Positions 22,271 to 33,954 of a stretch of 64,000 nucleotides of DNA are shown here, one piece after another. The position numbers were made by a program, and so were the translations under genes. The notes under the pieces were generated by a model, which did no database searches, had not been told where the DNA came from, and worked only from the letters and a program-made list of their open reading frames with translations. Positions within the stretch are counted from its first letter, which is position 1; each line of letters begins with the position of its first letter. Location: the NCBI GenBank assembly GCA_007449985.2, contig VIIQ02000592.1, positions 496,001 to 560,000 of the forward strand, written 5' to 3'. Source of the DNA: Desmodesmus armatus. Its lineage: Eukaryota; Chlorophyta; Chlorophyceae; Sphaeropleales; Scenedesmaceae.

Positions 22271-25200
22271 ACTATCCACAGCAACAGAGCAACCATCAGT
22301 GGCCCGACAACCATCACCAGCGTAGGAGCTACCTTCAATGTGGGACTTGGCTCGAGCCTGTCTTGAGACTGGCCACCAACGTCAATAGCAAGGGCATTCC
22401 AAATACTGTCTGCAACATCTACACTAGTGACGTTGGCCAACGAGACTCAAGACATACACGAGCGAAGCTACACAGTGCAGCCTGCCCCGAGGTTGATGGG
22501 CATAACAGAACTGAACAAACACCAGGACATCTGGTCTATGCTGCTGGGCGCGGACACACAGCACAAGGGCTTCAAAGCTGTGCATAATGCAGCAGTTGAC
22601 GCGGTGCGGATGCAAACTGCACCTCAAGATCCTGGGAATTCACCAAGTCTTGAACAAATGGTTACACGGCAGCAAGGAAACAGGTGGGGGGGAGGAGAGA
22701 AGGGGCGGGGGGGAGAGCTTGCCCGGGGGGGGGGGGGTGGGATGTGACAGGCGGTGGTGATCATGGGAGTAAAGTTGGCCATCAGGACATGACAAGTAGC
22801 CCAATGCACGAGGGGGGGCCTAAAAGGGCGAGGGCAAAACCTGGGGGAGGGGCAATAGCCGGCAAGTCCTACTCAACTGTTGTGCAGCATGGTTTGGGAG
22901 GGGGTTTGTTTACAGCGCAGCCCTGCTTTCTGTGTAGCTTGGCGCAGTCTGGTTGAACACTTCAGAGCCACCAATAGTGTGGACGCTCCAGATATCAGCT
23001 GAATGGACCACACTATGAGATGGCTACAGATGTGTTCAACAGCATGCAACAGGCTGCACGGGTGGGTGATGAGCTGCACCCAGCCGTCTATAGACTAGCT
23101 AGTCAGCGCAATGCAACCCTCTACCCTCAAAAAACCAGCATGTGTGTTGTAGATGCTGCAGGAGAAGTACTACATACGTGAACTTCAAAATGGGAGTTGT
23201 CAGACAGAGTATCCATGATCATGATGGCATCACTTCATAAAGTGAAGCCATGCCAGCAGCTGCCGTGATACCTACATGCAGCACCGCAAACCAGATACTG
23301 TGCTAGTGAATGCTGTGCACTGCTGAAAAATACTCATTTGGCAAGCTCTCATACCAACCAGCAACGGCAAAAAGGGCCTCCCTTCTTGTTTGAAACAAGC
23401 CAAGTTGCGTGGTGGAGTTACAAGATGCACACCAATCCAAGGGTCGCCAGTCAAATAATCAATCTCTGCCGACTGGATGGTTTGGCTAAAACTCTCTGCA
23501 CACAACTGAACATTCCTCGCAGTACTGAATCGTCGACCCCATCACCCCACACCACCGGCGCCTGCCCCCCCCCCCCCTCTGCTGAAGGACAAGCCTCGAA
23601 GACCCAACCCAGAGCACCAGCAGGGAACACTGCTGGACTGAAGAACGTGCTGTCTGCGCTGCATGGGTGTGTAACCTTGCCGGCTGCCCGCACACCTGCT
23701 ATGCAGCTTGGCTGGTGCCTGCCAGCCAAGCTGCATAGCAGGTGTGCAGTGCTATTGGACATGACGGGCCACGCCAGTAGTGTGGAGGCTCTCGATACCT
23801 TCCAGATTGACCAGACTACAGTGACGAGGGCGGTCAAATCAAAACGGGCAATAGCCGAGCTACACTGCAAAGGTATCAGCTGCATCAAGCGCTGTGACAG
23901 TGAAAAACGGCCCAATCAATCCACCGGTCCCTCAGCCCCTGCAGAAGGATTCCATATGGAATCCATGCATGCGTCAATTTGATGTCACTGGCAAGCCCCC
24001 CTCCCCCCCCCCCCCCCCGTCCCACAAGTCCCACAAGTCCCACAATCCCACAACCACCCAAAGCTTCAGAGTACAATGCAGTACACGTGCCCTCAAAGGG
24101 TGAGGCACAAATCACAATCAGCCCTTATTGTTTGAAACAAGCCAAGTTACGTGGTGGAGTTACAAGGCGCACACCAATCCAAGGGTCAACAGTCAGATAA
24201 TTGAATTCTGCCGACTGGACGGTTTCGCTAGAACTCTGCGCACACAACTGAACATTCCTCACAGTACTGAATCGTCAACCCCATCACCCCACACCACCGC
24301 CGCCTGCCTCCCCCTCCCCTCTCTGCTCAAGGAAAAGCCTCCAGCACCCTACCCAGCCCACCAGCAGGAAACACTGCTGAACCAAAGCCCCCCCCCCACG
24401 CTGCGTGTGCATGTAATCTCTACTGCTGCCTGCACACTTGCTGTGCAGCTTGGCTGGTGCCTGCATTTGGAAGACGAGGGCCACGCCCGATAGTGTGCCA
24501 CACTCCCGATACCATCAAGAATGACCACACTATTGTGGCCATGACACAAGCCTTCGGAACTGGCATGAGCCGAGCTGTGCTGCAAAGGTCTCAAGCTGCA
24601 CCACGCGCTGTGGCACACAATCGTAGGCCCAATCAACCCTCCTGACCATCAGCCCCTGCATGAGTAGCTCAGACGTCATTTTGCAATCACAGTCAAGCCC
24701 CTACTACCACCCCCACAACCAACAACAACCAGAACTACCCAAACAAAAATGCATCGCAGTGCACGTGACGTGCACTAGCGGGTGAGACAAAGCGCATAAT
24801 CAGCCTTGTGACCACCAATTCCACTTGGGCCACTTCCACTGCGTGGCTAGGCTTGAGCCTGATTTCAACTACGGCCACGGCACCAACAGCATGGACGCTC
24901 CAGATGCCGCCTGGCACGGCCACACTGCTATGGATTCAGGCCGTGGTTCAGACCAGGTTCAAGCCCAGGTACGCGGTGAGGAATGATGCATCATAACACT
25001 GTCCTGTGCATGCAGCTTGAGAACGTGCCTTGACAGCTGTGCCTGCGCATACCATGACTTATCCCCTCTACTGGTACCTGTCAGCTGGCCTGACGAGGTT
25101 TTGCATACTGCCCCCCCCCCTTCTCTCCGCCGTCAGCTGAGACAGCAGCCGGGGCCATGGTCGACACGGAATCTTCACACGAAGCAGCGGACGTTGCAGC

Positions 25201-25625
25201 AGCTGTGCTACTATCAGGTGCCATGCAGCTGACCTGTGACACTTTCAATTGTTGGCAACAGCCAACTCAAGATCTCGCCCAACATGCAACACAAAGAAAG
25301 TTGGGCGATGCAGATCGGAGAAAAGTGGGAAGAGGGTTTCAATGTTTGGTGGATGGAGTGGTACCAAGCATAAGGACAGAAGCGTACTTGACCGCAATGA
25401 CCTCAGGGTCTCGTGTACCTACTGTGCAGCTTGGCCAGTGCCTGCTCTGAAGGTCCAAGCCCCATGGTGATAGTGTGGACCCTCCAGATACTCTCTGGAT
25501 CGACCATTTTACCAACCATGATGCGCATGGTCTTTCAAAATAGGGACAAGCCGAGCTGGATGTACAGGGTATTGCGCTGCGCCACAACCTCTGGCTGCCA
25601 CAGAGAGACGCTAGTCACACCCACC
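22270..25625. repeat. Family C fold-back repeats, third block
   Basis: Units are centred near 22,406, 22,995, 23,795, 24,510, 24,905 and 25,491. The centre is complete or nearly so at 25,483-25,499. The units near 22,995 and 24,510 keep the inner inverted pair ATAGTGTG / CACACTAT, and the outer arms (TGTGCAGCTTGGCTGGTGCC against a reversed GGCATGAGCCGAGCTGTGCT-like arm) are also visible at 24,435-24,600. Two long similar stretches, 23,385-23,560 and 24,130-24,310, are direct repeats of one another, showing recent duplication inside the array. Confidence 0.75.
23691..23746. repeat. Perfect 25-bp inverted repeat
   Basis: Bases 23,691-23,715 are the exact reverse complement of 23,722-23,746, with a 6-base spacer TGCCTG. 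The arm contains GCAGCTTGGCTGG, the outer box of family C, so it looks like a fresh inversion or head-to-head joining of two family C ends. Confidence 0.95.
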
Positions 25626-26107
25626 GGCTAGGACCGCCAGTCCCAATTTGTCAGGCTCACCAGAAAAACACCAACTTGCGCACACTGCGGTTTTGTTATG
25701 ACTCATAACTTATGAGCACTTGCAAAGGTAATCATCAAACTTCACCAATCAAACGTACACCACCGCCATTGCCTCCCCTTTGCCATCGCGCCCCCCCCCC
25801 TCTCCCTACACCCACCTTCAACGCACCTCCAGCAGGAAACAGTGTTAGACGCTGCAGCCCCACCTTGCTTTCTGCCCCCCCCCCCTCTCATCGCCTAAAC
25901 ACCCCCCTCCCCCTAACCCTAACTGCCCCCCCCCCCCCCTCCGCCCCAAAAACACCCCCCACGACCACCACCACCACAAGTCCATAGCGCTACAGCGAGG
26001 GTGGCAGGGACGAATGCTGGTAAGGAAGCCCCCCCCCCTCCTCCAAGCACCCCCATACACAACCATCCCCAGCCCCCCCCCCCCTCGGCCCCCCTACACA
26101 CGCCCAC
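25625..26107. other. C-rich stretch, no gene supported
   Basis: From 25,755 to 26,100 the plus strand is a mosaic of C runs and CCA/CCT blocks, with a degenerate CAGCAGGAAACAGTGTT block at 25,831 shared with 23.6 and 24.4 kb. Frames found here are proline or glycine runs. Confidence 0.45.
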
Positions 26108-26264
26108 CTGGCAGGAATGGGGCGCTGACTCAGCAGTGACTGAACCCCCTCCATGTGTCTGTACCAGGCTGGCGGGCTGCCAGGCACTGACTCAACGCCA
26201 AGGCATCAGGAGCAGACGAGGAATCGGGGTCAAGACCCAACACTGACACCTCAGCATGACCAAC
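26108..26264 (-). pseudogene. Decayed copy of the exon at 10,459-10,605
   Basis: The minus-strand frame reads VGHAEVSVLGLDPDSSSAPD then ALALSQCLAARQPGTDT, almost the same as the 10.5 kb exon. The 3' splice site before it is kept (CCCAACAG/GTTGG, first exon base 26,264). After GTDT an insertion shifts the frame into a stop. The intron next to the exon (to about 26,460) also resembles the one at 10.61-10.72 kb. So a large segment was duplicated and this copy has lost coding capacity. Confidence 0.6.
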
Positions 26265-28263
26265 CTGTTGGGAAGGGGTGACGTGGAATCAATGAGGTCT
26301 GCTGCACAGCACAAGCAAGACACAGCACCGCAGACAGCAAGGCGTTGGATGTCAGGGACTGATTCGGGAGGGGGGGGGGTCAAGAACACACATGGCAGCA
26401 TGGCCCAGTACTGTGAAGAAACAGCACAACACACAGCACACAACAAACTTTGTTGCCTTGCCCTGCCCTCTGGCAGATCATGGCAAATACTCCACAGGGG
26501 CAGGTGTGAGGGGTGGAGGGATCAATGCACAGAGCTAGCTGTAGGCTTCAACCACAACTGCTACACCAGCAGACCCACATCTTCCTGTATGCTGGCCACG
26601 ACTGTGCACCGGGGGGGGGGGGGGGCAAGGGCGCGGGGCCCCCGGGGGGGGGGGGTCCCCGTGTAAGTGGTGAGGTACAATACTGGTACTGGTGACCTTT
26701 TGCAGGGAGGAGGGGTCTGCTGGAGCAGCAGGGTGGCGGAGGATCCATCACATGCTGCCCTGATTGAAATCAAGCACCCCTGCTGCCCAAACAGACCAGT
26801 TTTCTCTACAGGCAACCAACACGCTGGCTGACTACTTCACGAGGAGCACACACATCTAATTCAGCGGCACCCAAGGGGGGGGAGACACGGGGGCGGGGGC
26901 CCGTGCCATGCCCATTTGAGAAAGGTGCAGTTGGTCGAGTGATCACGTGACCCCTGCAGGCCTTGTGTGTACTCCCAAAATTATGCCAGACTGTCCTGGT
27001 GGCAGCAATTCCACTCTCAAACAGCTCACCTGATGGCTGCGGTGATGTCCAAGGTTTGCTTTACAAACCGGGATGGATCTGGGAAACTTGGGAACGTTGG
27101 GTAGGCGTTGCACCTTCTGCACCAGTCAGATCATCCAGTCCTTGGGGGTGAGTTGGCGCCAGCGTTGCGCTGATGTTACTGTCGCAGAGCCTGCAGCATG
27201 GGGGAGAGCAGTGATGGTGAGAACCAAAGAGTGGGTTGGTGGGCAGGAGGACGCAGTGGGAGGCCTGTGAAACCGTTACTTGATACATTAGCAAAGGTTG
27301 CGGCCCTTTCACTGGAAAAGCCTGTGAGGCCAGGCGGAGCAGCTTGAGCAGCAGCAACACCCGCAGATCACACTGCAGCAGCAACTTCCGTTGCTTTAGT
27401 GAGTCCCAACAGGCCTTACGAGACGTGCAACGCTGCCCGCCTGCAACCATATCGAACGCTCTGAAGAGGAACATCTGTAGAAGCGGTCTGCGGTCGCTTA
27501 CCCGCAGACTGATGGTGTCCGAGGTTGTGGCCAGGCGCCTAGCGATCTGGCAAGACTGCTGGGTTGTGTGTTGGTCAAACTGGTCGAATGATCCATTTCT
27601 ATTTGGGCCCTTGAGGCTGCTTAGCAGTGCTAGGTCGGCGAACTGATCAAAGCTGATCAAGCGGCAACGTCACCAATTCTGATCGCAAAGCAGTGCACTG
27701 CAAGGTCAACAGATTTCGGCATTGTTAGTTTCGCGAAATATGTAGGGGCGTCATGCTGGCGGTTTGGTGGCGGTTTAGGAGGTTACGAAACAACCTTGGA
27801 TGCGACCGGACGTATGCATGCTTTGCAGCCCTACATGGAGTAGCAAGCTGTTCACTGGCCGAAACTTTGGACCATCGCAAACAGCACTTGTACATCAGCC
27901 AGCAACTGAGCCAGGCCACCAACTGATCATGATCCAACAACCATAGCAGTGATACTTCAGCAGCAAGCCGCAGTTCAGCCATAGTGATCATCTGTGAGGA
28001 AGCACAGTTATGTGCTGTTGTATGTTAAGGTGCGTCTGCAACATTGCATGGTTGGATACTGTTGTGCCGACCAGCCTGGCAGGAACTGGGTCAGCACAGG
28101 GAAAAGGTTCAACGCATGCACTATATGAAACTGCTTCTTATTACTCCAAGACGGCTGTGATTGTGATGCAGGTGACCATGAGTGACTTGATGCCCATGTC
28201 AACGGCCTGAGGTGGCATGCACCCCAGCAACAGCAGTGATCATCCCAGCACAGTCAGCCAGGA
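26265..28263. other. Spacer between repeat region and gene-dense region
   Basis: It has G runs at 26,611-26,655 and 26,875. The stretch 27,060-27,990 is notably less repetitive. Minus-strand frames 27,725-27,991 (starting near MAELRLAAEVSLLWLLDHDQ) and 27,061-27,660 look somewhat protein-like, but the second has no ATG start, and a stop separates it from any acceptor that would join the first. I leave them uncalled. Upstream regulatory sequence of the next gene is expected in 28,000-28,260; no motif stands out. Confidence 0.4.
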
Positions 28264-31200
28264 ATGCTGCGGCAGCAGGAACAAGCCCTGGGCCGTCTTA
28301 CTCCCACATACCCGCGTGATCGAGCTCATGTACCAGCAGGAGGGGCATCATCTGCTGCTGCAGCAGATATACTTGCAGCGGCAGCCATGCAGGGGCAGCA
28401 CTGTCTGATGACAGCAGCTGCTCATGCAGCCGCTCCCGCAAGAGCAGCACCCGCTGCAGCAGCAGCTGCTGCTGGCCAGTCAGGACCTCTCACCGTAGGC
28501 CAACTGCCTGGCTTGTCCGCAGCCGGTGGCCAGGTGGGGCGGTCCCTCAGCAAGTTAGCAAGCCTGCGCTGCCCCGGCGCAAAGAAGCGGGACTTAGCAG
28601 ACACACCGTGAGCGCGCTGCTGCCTGATACCGGCCTCCTGGTGCAGCATATAAACCAGCAGGTTGCAGCAGGCAGGACGCCACACAGGACAGCAGTAAGC
28701 CAGCTTGATGAGCTGCGGCAGTACCTGCAGGACCAGCAGCCTGTGCTGGGGGCAGAAGGGTTCAACTACCAGCAGATGCTAGGTCAGCTCGCAGCAGGAA
28801 GGGACCACCATGCAGAAAGGGTCAGACCCCTCAAGCAGCACAGCAAGGCAGTGTTGCAGCAGCTGCAGGCACCAGGCAGTCAAACCTCAGCACGTGCTGC
28901 TGGCGGTGGTGCTGACTCAGCATGGTCAGATGTGCAGCAGCAGGGGGTGCAGGCAGCACAGGGCTGTGACCCGCAGTGGCAGGGGATGCAGGAAGCAGGG
29001 GGCCAGCACACCACTACACCATGCAGCTGCTGCTGGACTGCAGCTGCCGCAACAGGTGCTGCAAGACGGGCTGCAGATCAGCAGCTGGGCTGATCACGCT
29101 TCTGCTGCCGCTGCTGCTGCGCATGCCAACCAAGAAGCCATGGCTAGAAGTGCTGGCAATGCTGCTGGTGGTGCCGTCAATCCCAAAGCAGCAGCCGCAG
29201 CTGTTGGCTTCAAGCGGCCTGGCCCACCAGCAAGCAAGGCTGCGCGCAAGAAGGGCCCTGCAACCATGGGTAACAGGCAGCGTGGCCGGCCCAAGGGCCG
29301 AGGAGTAGCCAGCACAGCAGTGCTGCTGCTAGATGGTGCGCAGCAGGACCCTGCCTTTCTTGCGGCACAGCCGCGGCCCCCACCAGCTGCTGCAGCAGAC
29401 GAGCACTGGCAGGCCCCAGGAGAAACTGGTGCAGCACCAGCGGCAGCAGCAGCAGCTGAGGGAGCAGCGCCTTGGGAGGACGGCAGCAGGCGCTGGCAGG
29501 CAGCTGCAGAGCAGCAGTGGGAGGCCCTGCCTGCATTTGATGAAGCGGACCCCATGCAGGTGGATGAGCAGGAGGCTGGGCCTGAGGGTGCTGAATGTGC
29601 AGCAAAGCAGGGGCTTGCGGCAGCGCCAGCACCATGTGGTGGTAGTAGCTTGGGGCTCCTGCAGGCTCAGCACACCAGCAGGTCAAACCCTGCAGGACCA
29701 GCAGCGCCAGCAGCACCAGCAACAGCTCATCCTACCCTCCTGCCAGCAGGCGCAGCAGCTTTCCCTGGTGCTGCTGCTGCTGCTGTCACCAGCAGCAGCT
29801 GTGCTGAGCTGCCTGTGCACCCGCAGCTCCCATCAGCAGCAATGGCAGTGGGCGGGCCAAGCTGCAGGCCAGCAGCCGGCACCCCTGCCTCTCAGCACAC
29901 ACCTACAGCACCACAGCCACAGGCAGCAGCTCCTGCCAGCCGCGCCCGCCCTGTTGGTGTGGTGCACATCAAGCGGGAGCCAGGCGAGGCCAGTCCATCT
30001 GCATCCCCTACACACCCGCAAAAGCAGCAGCAGCAGCAGCAGCAGCAGCCAGGCCAGCAGTGTGTTCACATCCCAGCTCACCCTGCAGTGTTGATCAAGC
30101 AGGAGCCTGAGGAGCATTCCTACCAGGTGCTGGTCATGATCACCACTGGTAAGGATGACTCGCTCCTGGGCTACTGGGAGCGCAGGGCAGCAGCAGAAGC
30201 AGCAGCAGCGGCGGCGGCACACAGCAACGGCAGCCTCCTCACAGCAGCAGCACCTGGAGCACCACCTGTCACAGCACCTTGTGACGTGCCTGCAGCAGCA
30301 GCAGCAGCAGCAGCAGATGCAGGCAGCGGTCCCCTGTGCCTGCAGCAACAGCCTCAGCACACCACACCTGCTGCAGCAGCAGGGACAGGCAGCAGTCTGT
30401 TCAGCCAACAGCAACAGCATCAGCACACCATACCCTCAGCAGCAGCAGCAGCAGCAGGTGCAGGCAGCAATCTGCTGGGCCTGCAGAAACAGCACCACAC
30501 ACCGGCAGGAGCAACAGGGGTGGGCACCCCTCTGCTAGGCCTGCAGCAACAGGCTCAGCACACTATGCCTGCAGCAGCAACAGGGCCAGACCAGCCAGCA
30601 TCATTCTCAGCAGCAACGGGTGGCAGCCCCCGCCAGCCAGCTGCAGCGATGCAGCAGGACATGGCTCAGGACCAACCCCCAGTCAACCCCCTGTCCCCCT
30701 TGGGTAGTGCTGAGCTGGCTGAGCAAATAGCAAGGGTGAGTCAGCTTGAGCAGAGCGTTGCAGCACTGCGGGGTTGGAGGGCCAACCGTGACCTTGGACA
30801 GGGCCTAGCAGAGCCTGCTGGACAGCCAGCACAGCCACAGCCAGCTACCCATTCAGTAACACAGCAGCAGCGCCAGTGTCAGGACAGCAGGGCCGCCTTC
30901 CCCACCCCCCTGGTAGCTCACTGCAGCAAGCGTTGCTGCACCAGCAGCACCTCCCAGACCTCCAAGACAACCCCTGTGAGCAGCAGCAGCAGCTGCAGTG
31001 GCTGCATAGCAGAGGCAGGAGCTTGAACCCCACTATAGCAGGCAGGGAGGCATTTACAGGACCCCACAGCGCTGGGTGCCTACAGCAGGACAGCCCCTGC
31101 AGCCATCCAGCAGGTGCTGGACAGGAGCAGCTGCAGCAGCAGCAGCAGCTGAGTCCCCGCCGTGCACCAGGGCAGGTAACAGCCCTGCCAGCCAACAGCT

Positions 31201-33954
31201 CTGCATCGCCTGTCCCGCGTCCACTTGCAGCCTCAGCACCGCTGGCAGCCCGCAGGCTATCACCCTCTGGAGGATCTGCAGTCGTTGGGCGCATCACTTT
31301 GGGGCAGCTGAAAGCCCAGCTTGAGCAGCGGCAGCAGCAGCAGGGTCATTGCATGGCATTTGCTGCAGTGGGGATGCTGGAGCGCGTGGCAAAGCGGGAG
31401 TTTGGGGGCGCTGCAGATGTGTCAGCAGTTCTTGCAGCGCCGCTGCTGGTGCAGTGGGGCAATGCCAACGTTCTGAAGCAGTGCCGGGAGCAGTTTGAAA
31501 GGGCAGAGGACCCAGGCAAGCGCAAAAGGATGCTGGTGGATTTGGGGGGCCTGCAGCAGCTGCTGGAGCCAGGGTTCCTGCCAGGCCTGCAGCATGACCT
31601 GAGCCAGCAGCAGCAGGCATCGCTGCTGGGGTGTGTGACAGCTCTGCTGGACAGCTGCAGGGCTGCAGAGCCGCCTGCAAGCCCTGACACACAGCATACA
31701 GACCCTCAGGAGGCTACAGCTGCAGCTGCAGCCACAGGAGGCTCGCCTGGCACTGGCTGCTGCAGTGCTGCTGCTGGCAGCGCAGGGGCCCATGCTGAGC
31801 AGCTACATGCCGAGGGAGATGATCATCTAGTGCCAGGGGGTGCTGCTGGCATGCTGCAGGGCAGCATTATGGCGGCAGCACTGGCAATGCTGATGCGGCC
31901 TGCAGCTGCCCAGCTGGGTGAGGAAACAGCTGCAGCAGCAGCTGCAGGCACACCCAGAGGCAGCAGCATGCAGAGACAGCAGGGTGGGGCAGGGCAGCTG
32001 CAGGATCAGCTTCCCGATGGTGTTGGTGTCATGCAGCAGGAGACCAGCATGGACCTTGACCAGCCAGCAGCAGGGAGCCCCGTGCTGATGATGGCAGCGC
32101 TCACAGTGCTGCAGGCAAGTCATCCAGTAGCGCGGGTAGTGAGGCAGCAGGACGGTTCTCTGGGAGTAACCAAAACCACAGCAGAGCTTGTGCAACCTCA
32201 GGAGGCCAGGTGCGTGCTGATAACACTGGTATGCTTGCGGCACCAGCGGCCCCAGTGCAGCTGCAGCTAGGGCACGAACACGCACCAGGAGAGTCCCCAG
32301 CAGAGCCACCAGCTGCTCTTGAGCTGCAACCACCTCTGCTGCCACTCCCAGCTGCACCGCAGGCAGCAGCATCAGCAGCCCCCAGCGCCATGGCTGCAGC
32401 AGCTGGCGCGCACCCAACACAGCACCCTGCAGCATCTGCAGTGCTTGGCAGCACAGCTGCAACAGCTGCCGCGCACCCACCACCTCAACCAGCAGCATCT
32501 GCAGCGCTCGGCACCACGGCTGCAGCTGCTGCCCACCCAGCGCAGCAGCCAGCAGCATCTGCAGCGAACCAAACACCGCAACCAGCAGCATCAGCAGCGC
32601 CCGACACCACAGGTGCAGCAGAAACATCACACTCACCGCCGCGACCAGCAGCACAGGCGGCTGTGAGTGCCACAGGGTCCGCAGGTGTTGGGGTGAGCAG
32701 CAGTGGCGCAGAGTGGGCTGCAAGTAGTGCATCAAGGCTACTGCCAGTGGCAGCCAGGGGTGTTGTTCCTGGCAGGAGGGGCCTGGGTGGCCCGGAGAGG
32801 GCTACCAGCAATGCACCAAGGTCAGCTGGGGGTGTGTTGTCAGCAGGGGGTGTGGTTTCCGGCAGCAGCTTGGGTGCTACAGGTGTCACAGAGGGTGTTG
32901 ACCTGTTTGAGGCCCTCGGAGAGCTGCTGGACATGTGCATCGCTGAGCATGGCCTCCTGGACGGGGAGCAGCTGATAGCGCTCAGGGGGGCCCTGGAGGA
33001 GTGGCAGAGGGAGGGGCCAGGGCCCCTCCAACTGGCGAGGTTCAGCGTGGACTACAAGGTAAGCAGCCGCTGCGAGGACTGGCTTTGCGCCTGAGCTTAC
33101 AGGTGTGAGTGACTGGTGACGGCGCTCAGCTGAGCATCGCTAGCATGTTGGCATCAAGCATACATCATGTAGAGTCTAAGCATGCAGGCAAGCAAACCTT
33201 GCCTGTGTGCGGGTGGCACCAATAAACATGGTGCCGGGCAGCTGTTACACTGTGCCATGAGATTTTATTCCATGTGCATTGTTGCACGGCTGTACTCTGC
33301 TGTGTTTGCTTTGGTGTGCAGTGGGTGCTGCTGTGCAGGGACCTGGCTGACTTCACAGTGGAGGACAGGAGGGCAGCCATGCTGTACCTGCTGAGCAACA
33401 TCAACCGCAGCACAGCAGATCCAGGGCCAGCGCTGCTGTGCGGGTGGAGCAGCAACTGGCTCAGGGCAGAGGCTGGTTTTATGGAGGGTGTGCGTGCCCT
33501 GCAGGGAAGACCCCAGCTGGGCGAGGAGCTGGAAGATGTGTTTGCGGCCCTGTCCAAGCTGGTGCAGCGGACCAGCGATGATTGCCAGGCAAAGCTCCTG
33601 CGATCCAAGATGCAGGTAGGTGGACTGTATAAAGGCAGAGATAGGATAGGATAGGACAGGATTCAACTCCCACTAATTCCGGCACACAATACACAGCACA
33701 GCAGCCCTTCTGTGTAGGTAGCTGCTTGTGCTTGAACACAGTTTGTGGGTATGATATTCACACAAACAACTGAGTTGAGTTCAGGAGTGCAGTCGCATCT
33801 TGTCTCTGATGTCTCCATGCCCTGCTGTGCTGTGTGAACGTGTGTGCAGTGGGTTGCCGTATGCCACAGCACGATGGTGATGCAGGATGGCCTGCAGAAT
33901 CCATTCGATCAGGTGGTTGCTGTGGCACGGGATGTACTACAGGCAGCAGCATGA
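28264..33954 (+). CDS. Large disordered nuclear protein with AT-hook and two IKxEP motifs
   Basis: Proposed segments: 28,264-28,607; 28,688 to about 28,872; about 28,997-30,735; 30,927-32,114; 32,210-33,059; 33,322-33,615; 33,850-33,954 (TGA). Most junctions keep frame: CC/GTGAGC with CACACAG/G, AGG/GTGAGT with CTGCAG/CAA, CAG/GCAAGT (a GC donor) with GGCCAG/GTG, AAG/GTAAGC with GTGCAG/TGG, and CAG/GTAGGT with GTGCAG/TGG. The second intron is a guess forced by a frame change. The protein is mostly Ala, Gln, Ser and Pro, hence probably disordered. It has an AT-hook (RGRPKGRG, about 29,280-29,310) for AT-rich minor-groove binding and two VxIKxEP motifs (about 29,960-30,110) that match SUMO-site and synergy-control consensus. 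The C-terminal 200 residues are non-repetitive and may fold. Inferred role: transcription or chromatin regulator. The family is not recognised and the start is provisional. Confidence 0.7.
30027..30050 (+). repeat. CAG triplet run in coding sequence
   Basis: About eight CAG triplets encode a short polyglutamine stretch, between the two IKxEP motifs of the disordered protein. Further CAG/GCA runs at 30,292-30,318 encode alanine in the same frame. Confidence 0.8.

Noticed and set aside
27061..27660. A 199-codon minus-strand frame that looks partly protein-like
   Set aside because: It begins at a TTG, has a TGA just upstream with no usable acceptor between, no recognised domain, and overlapping frames on the other strand.
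28810..29000. Use of the frame from 28,810 as the true start of the disordered protein
   Set aside because: Its first 60 codons are Cys/Arg-rich shadows of CAG/GCA sequence; the other frame (SQLDELRQYLQDQQP) is protein-like and joins upstream in phase.
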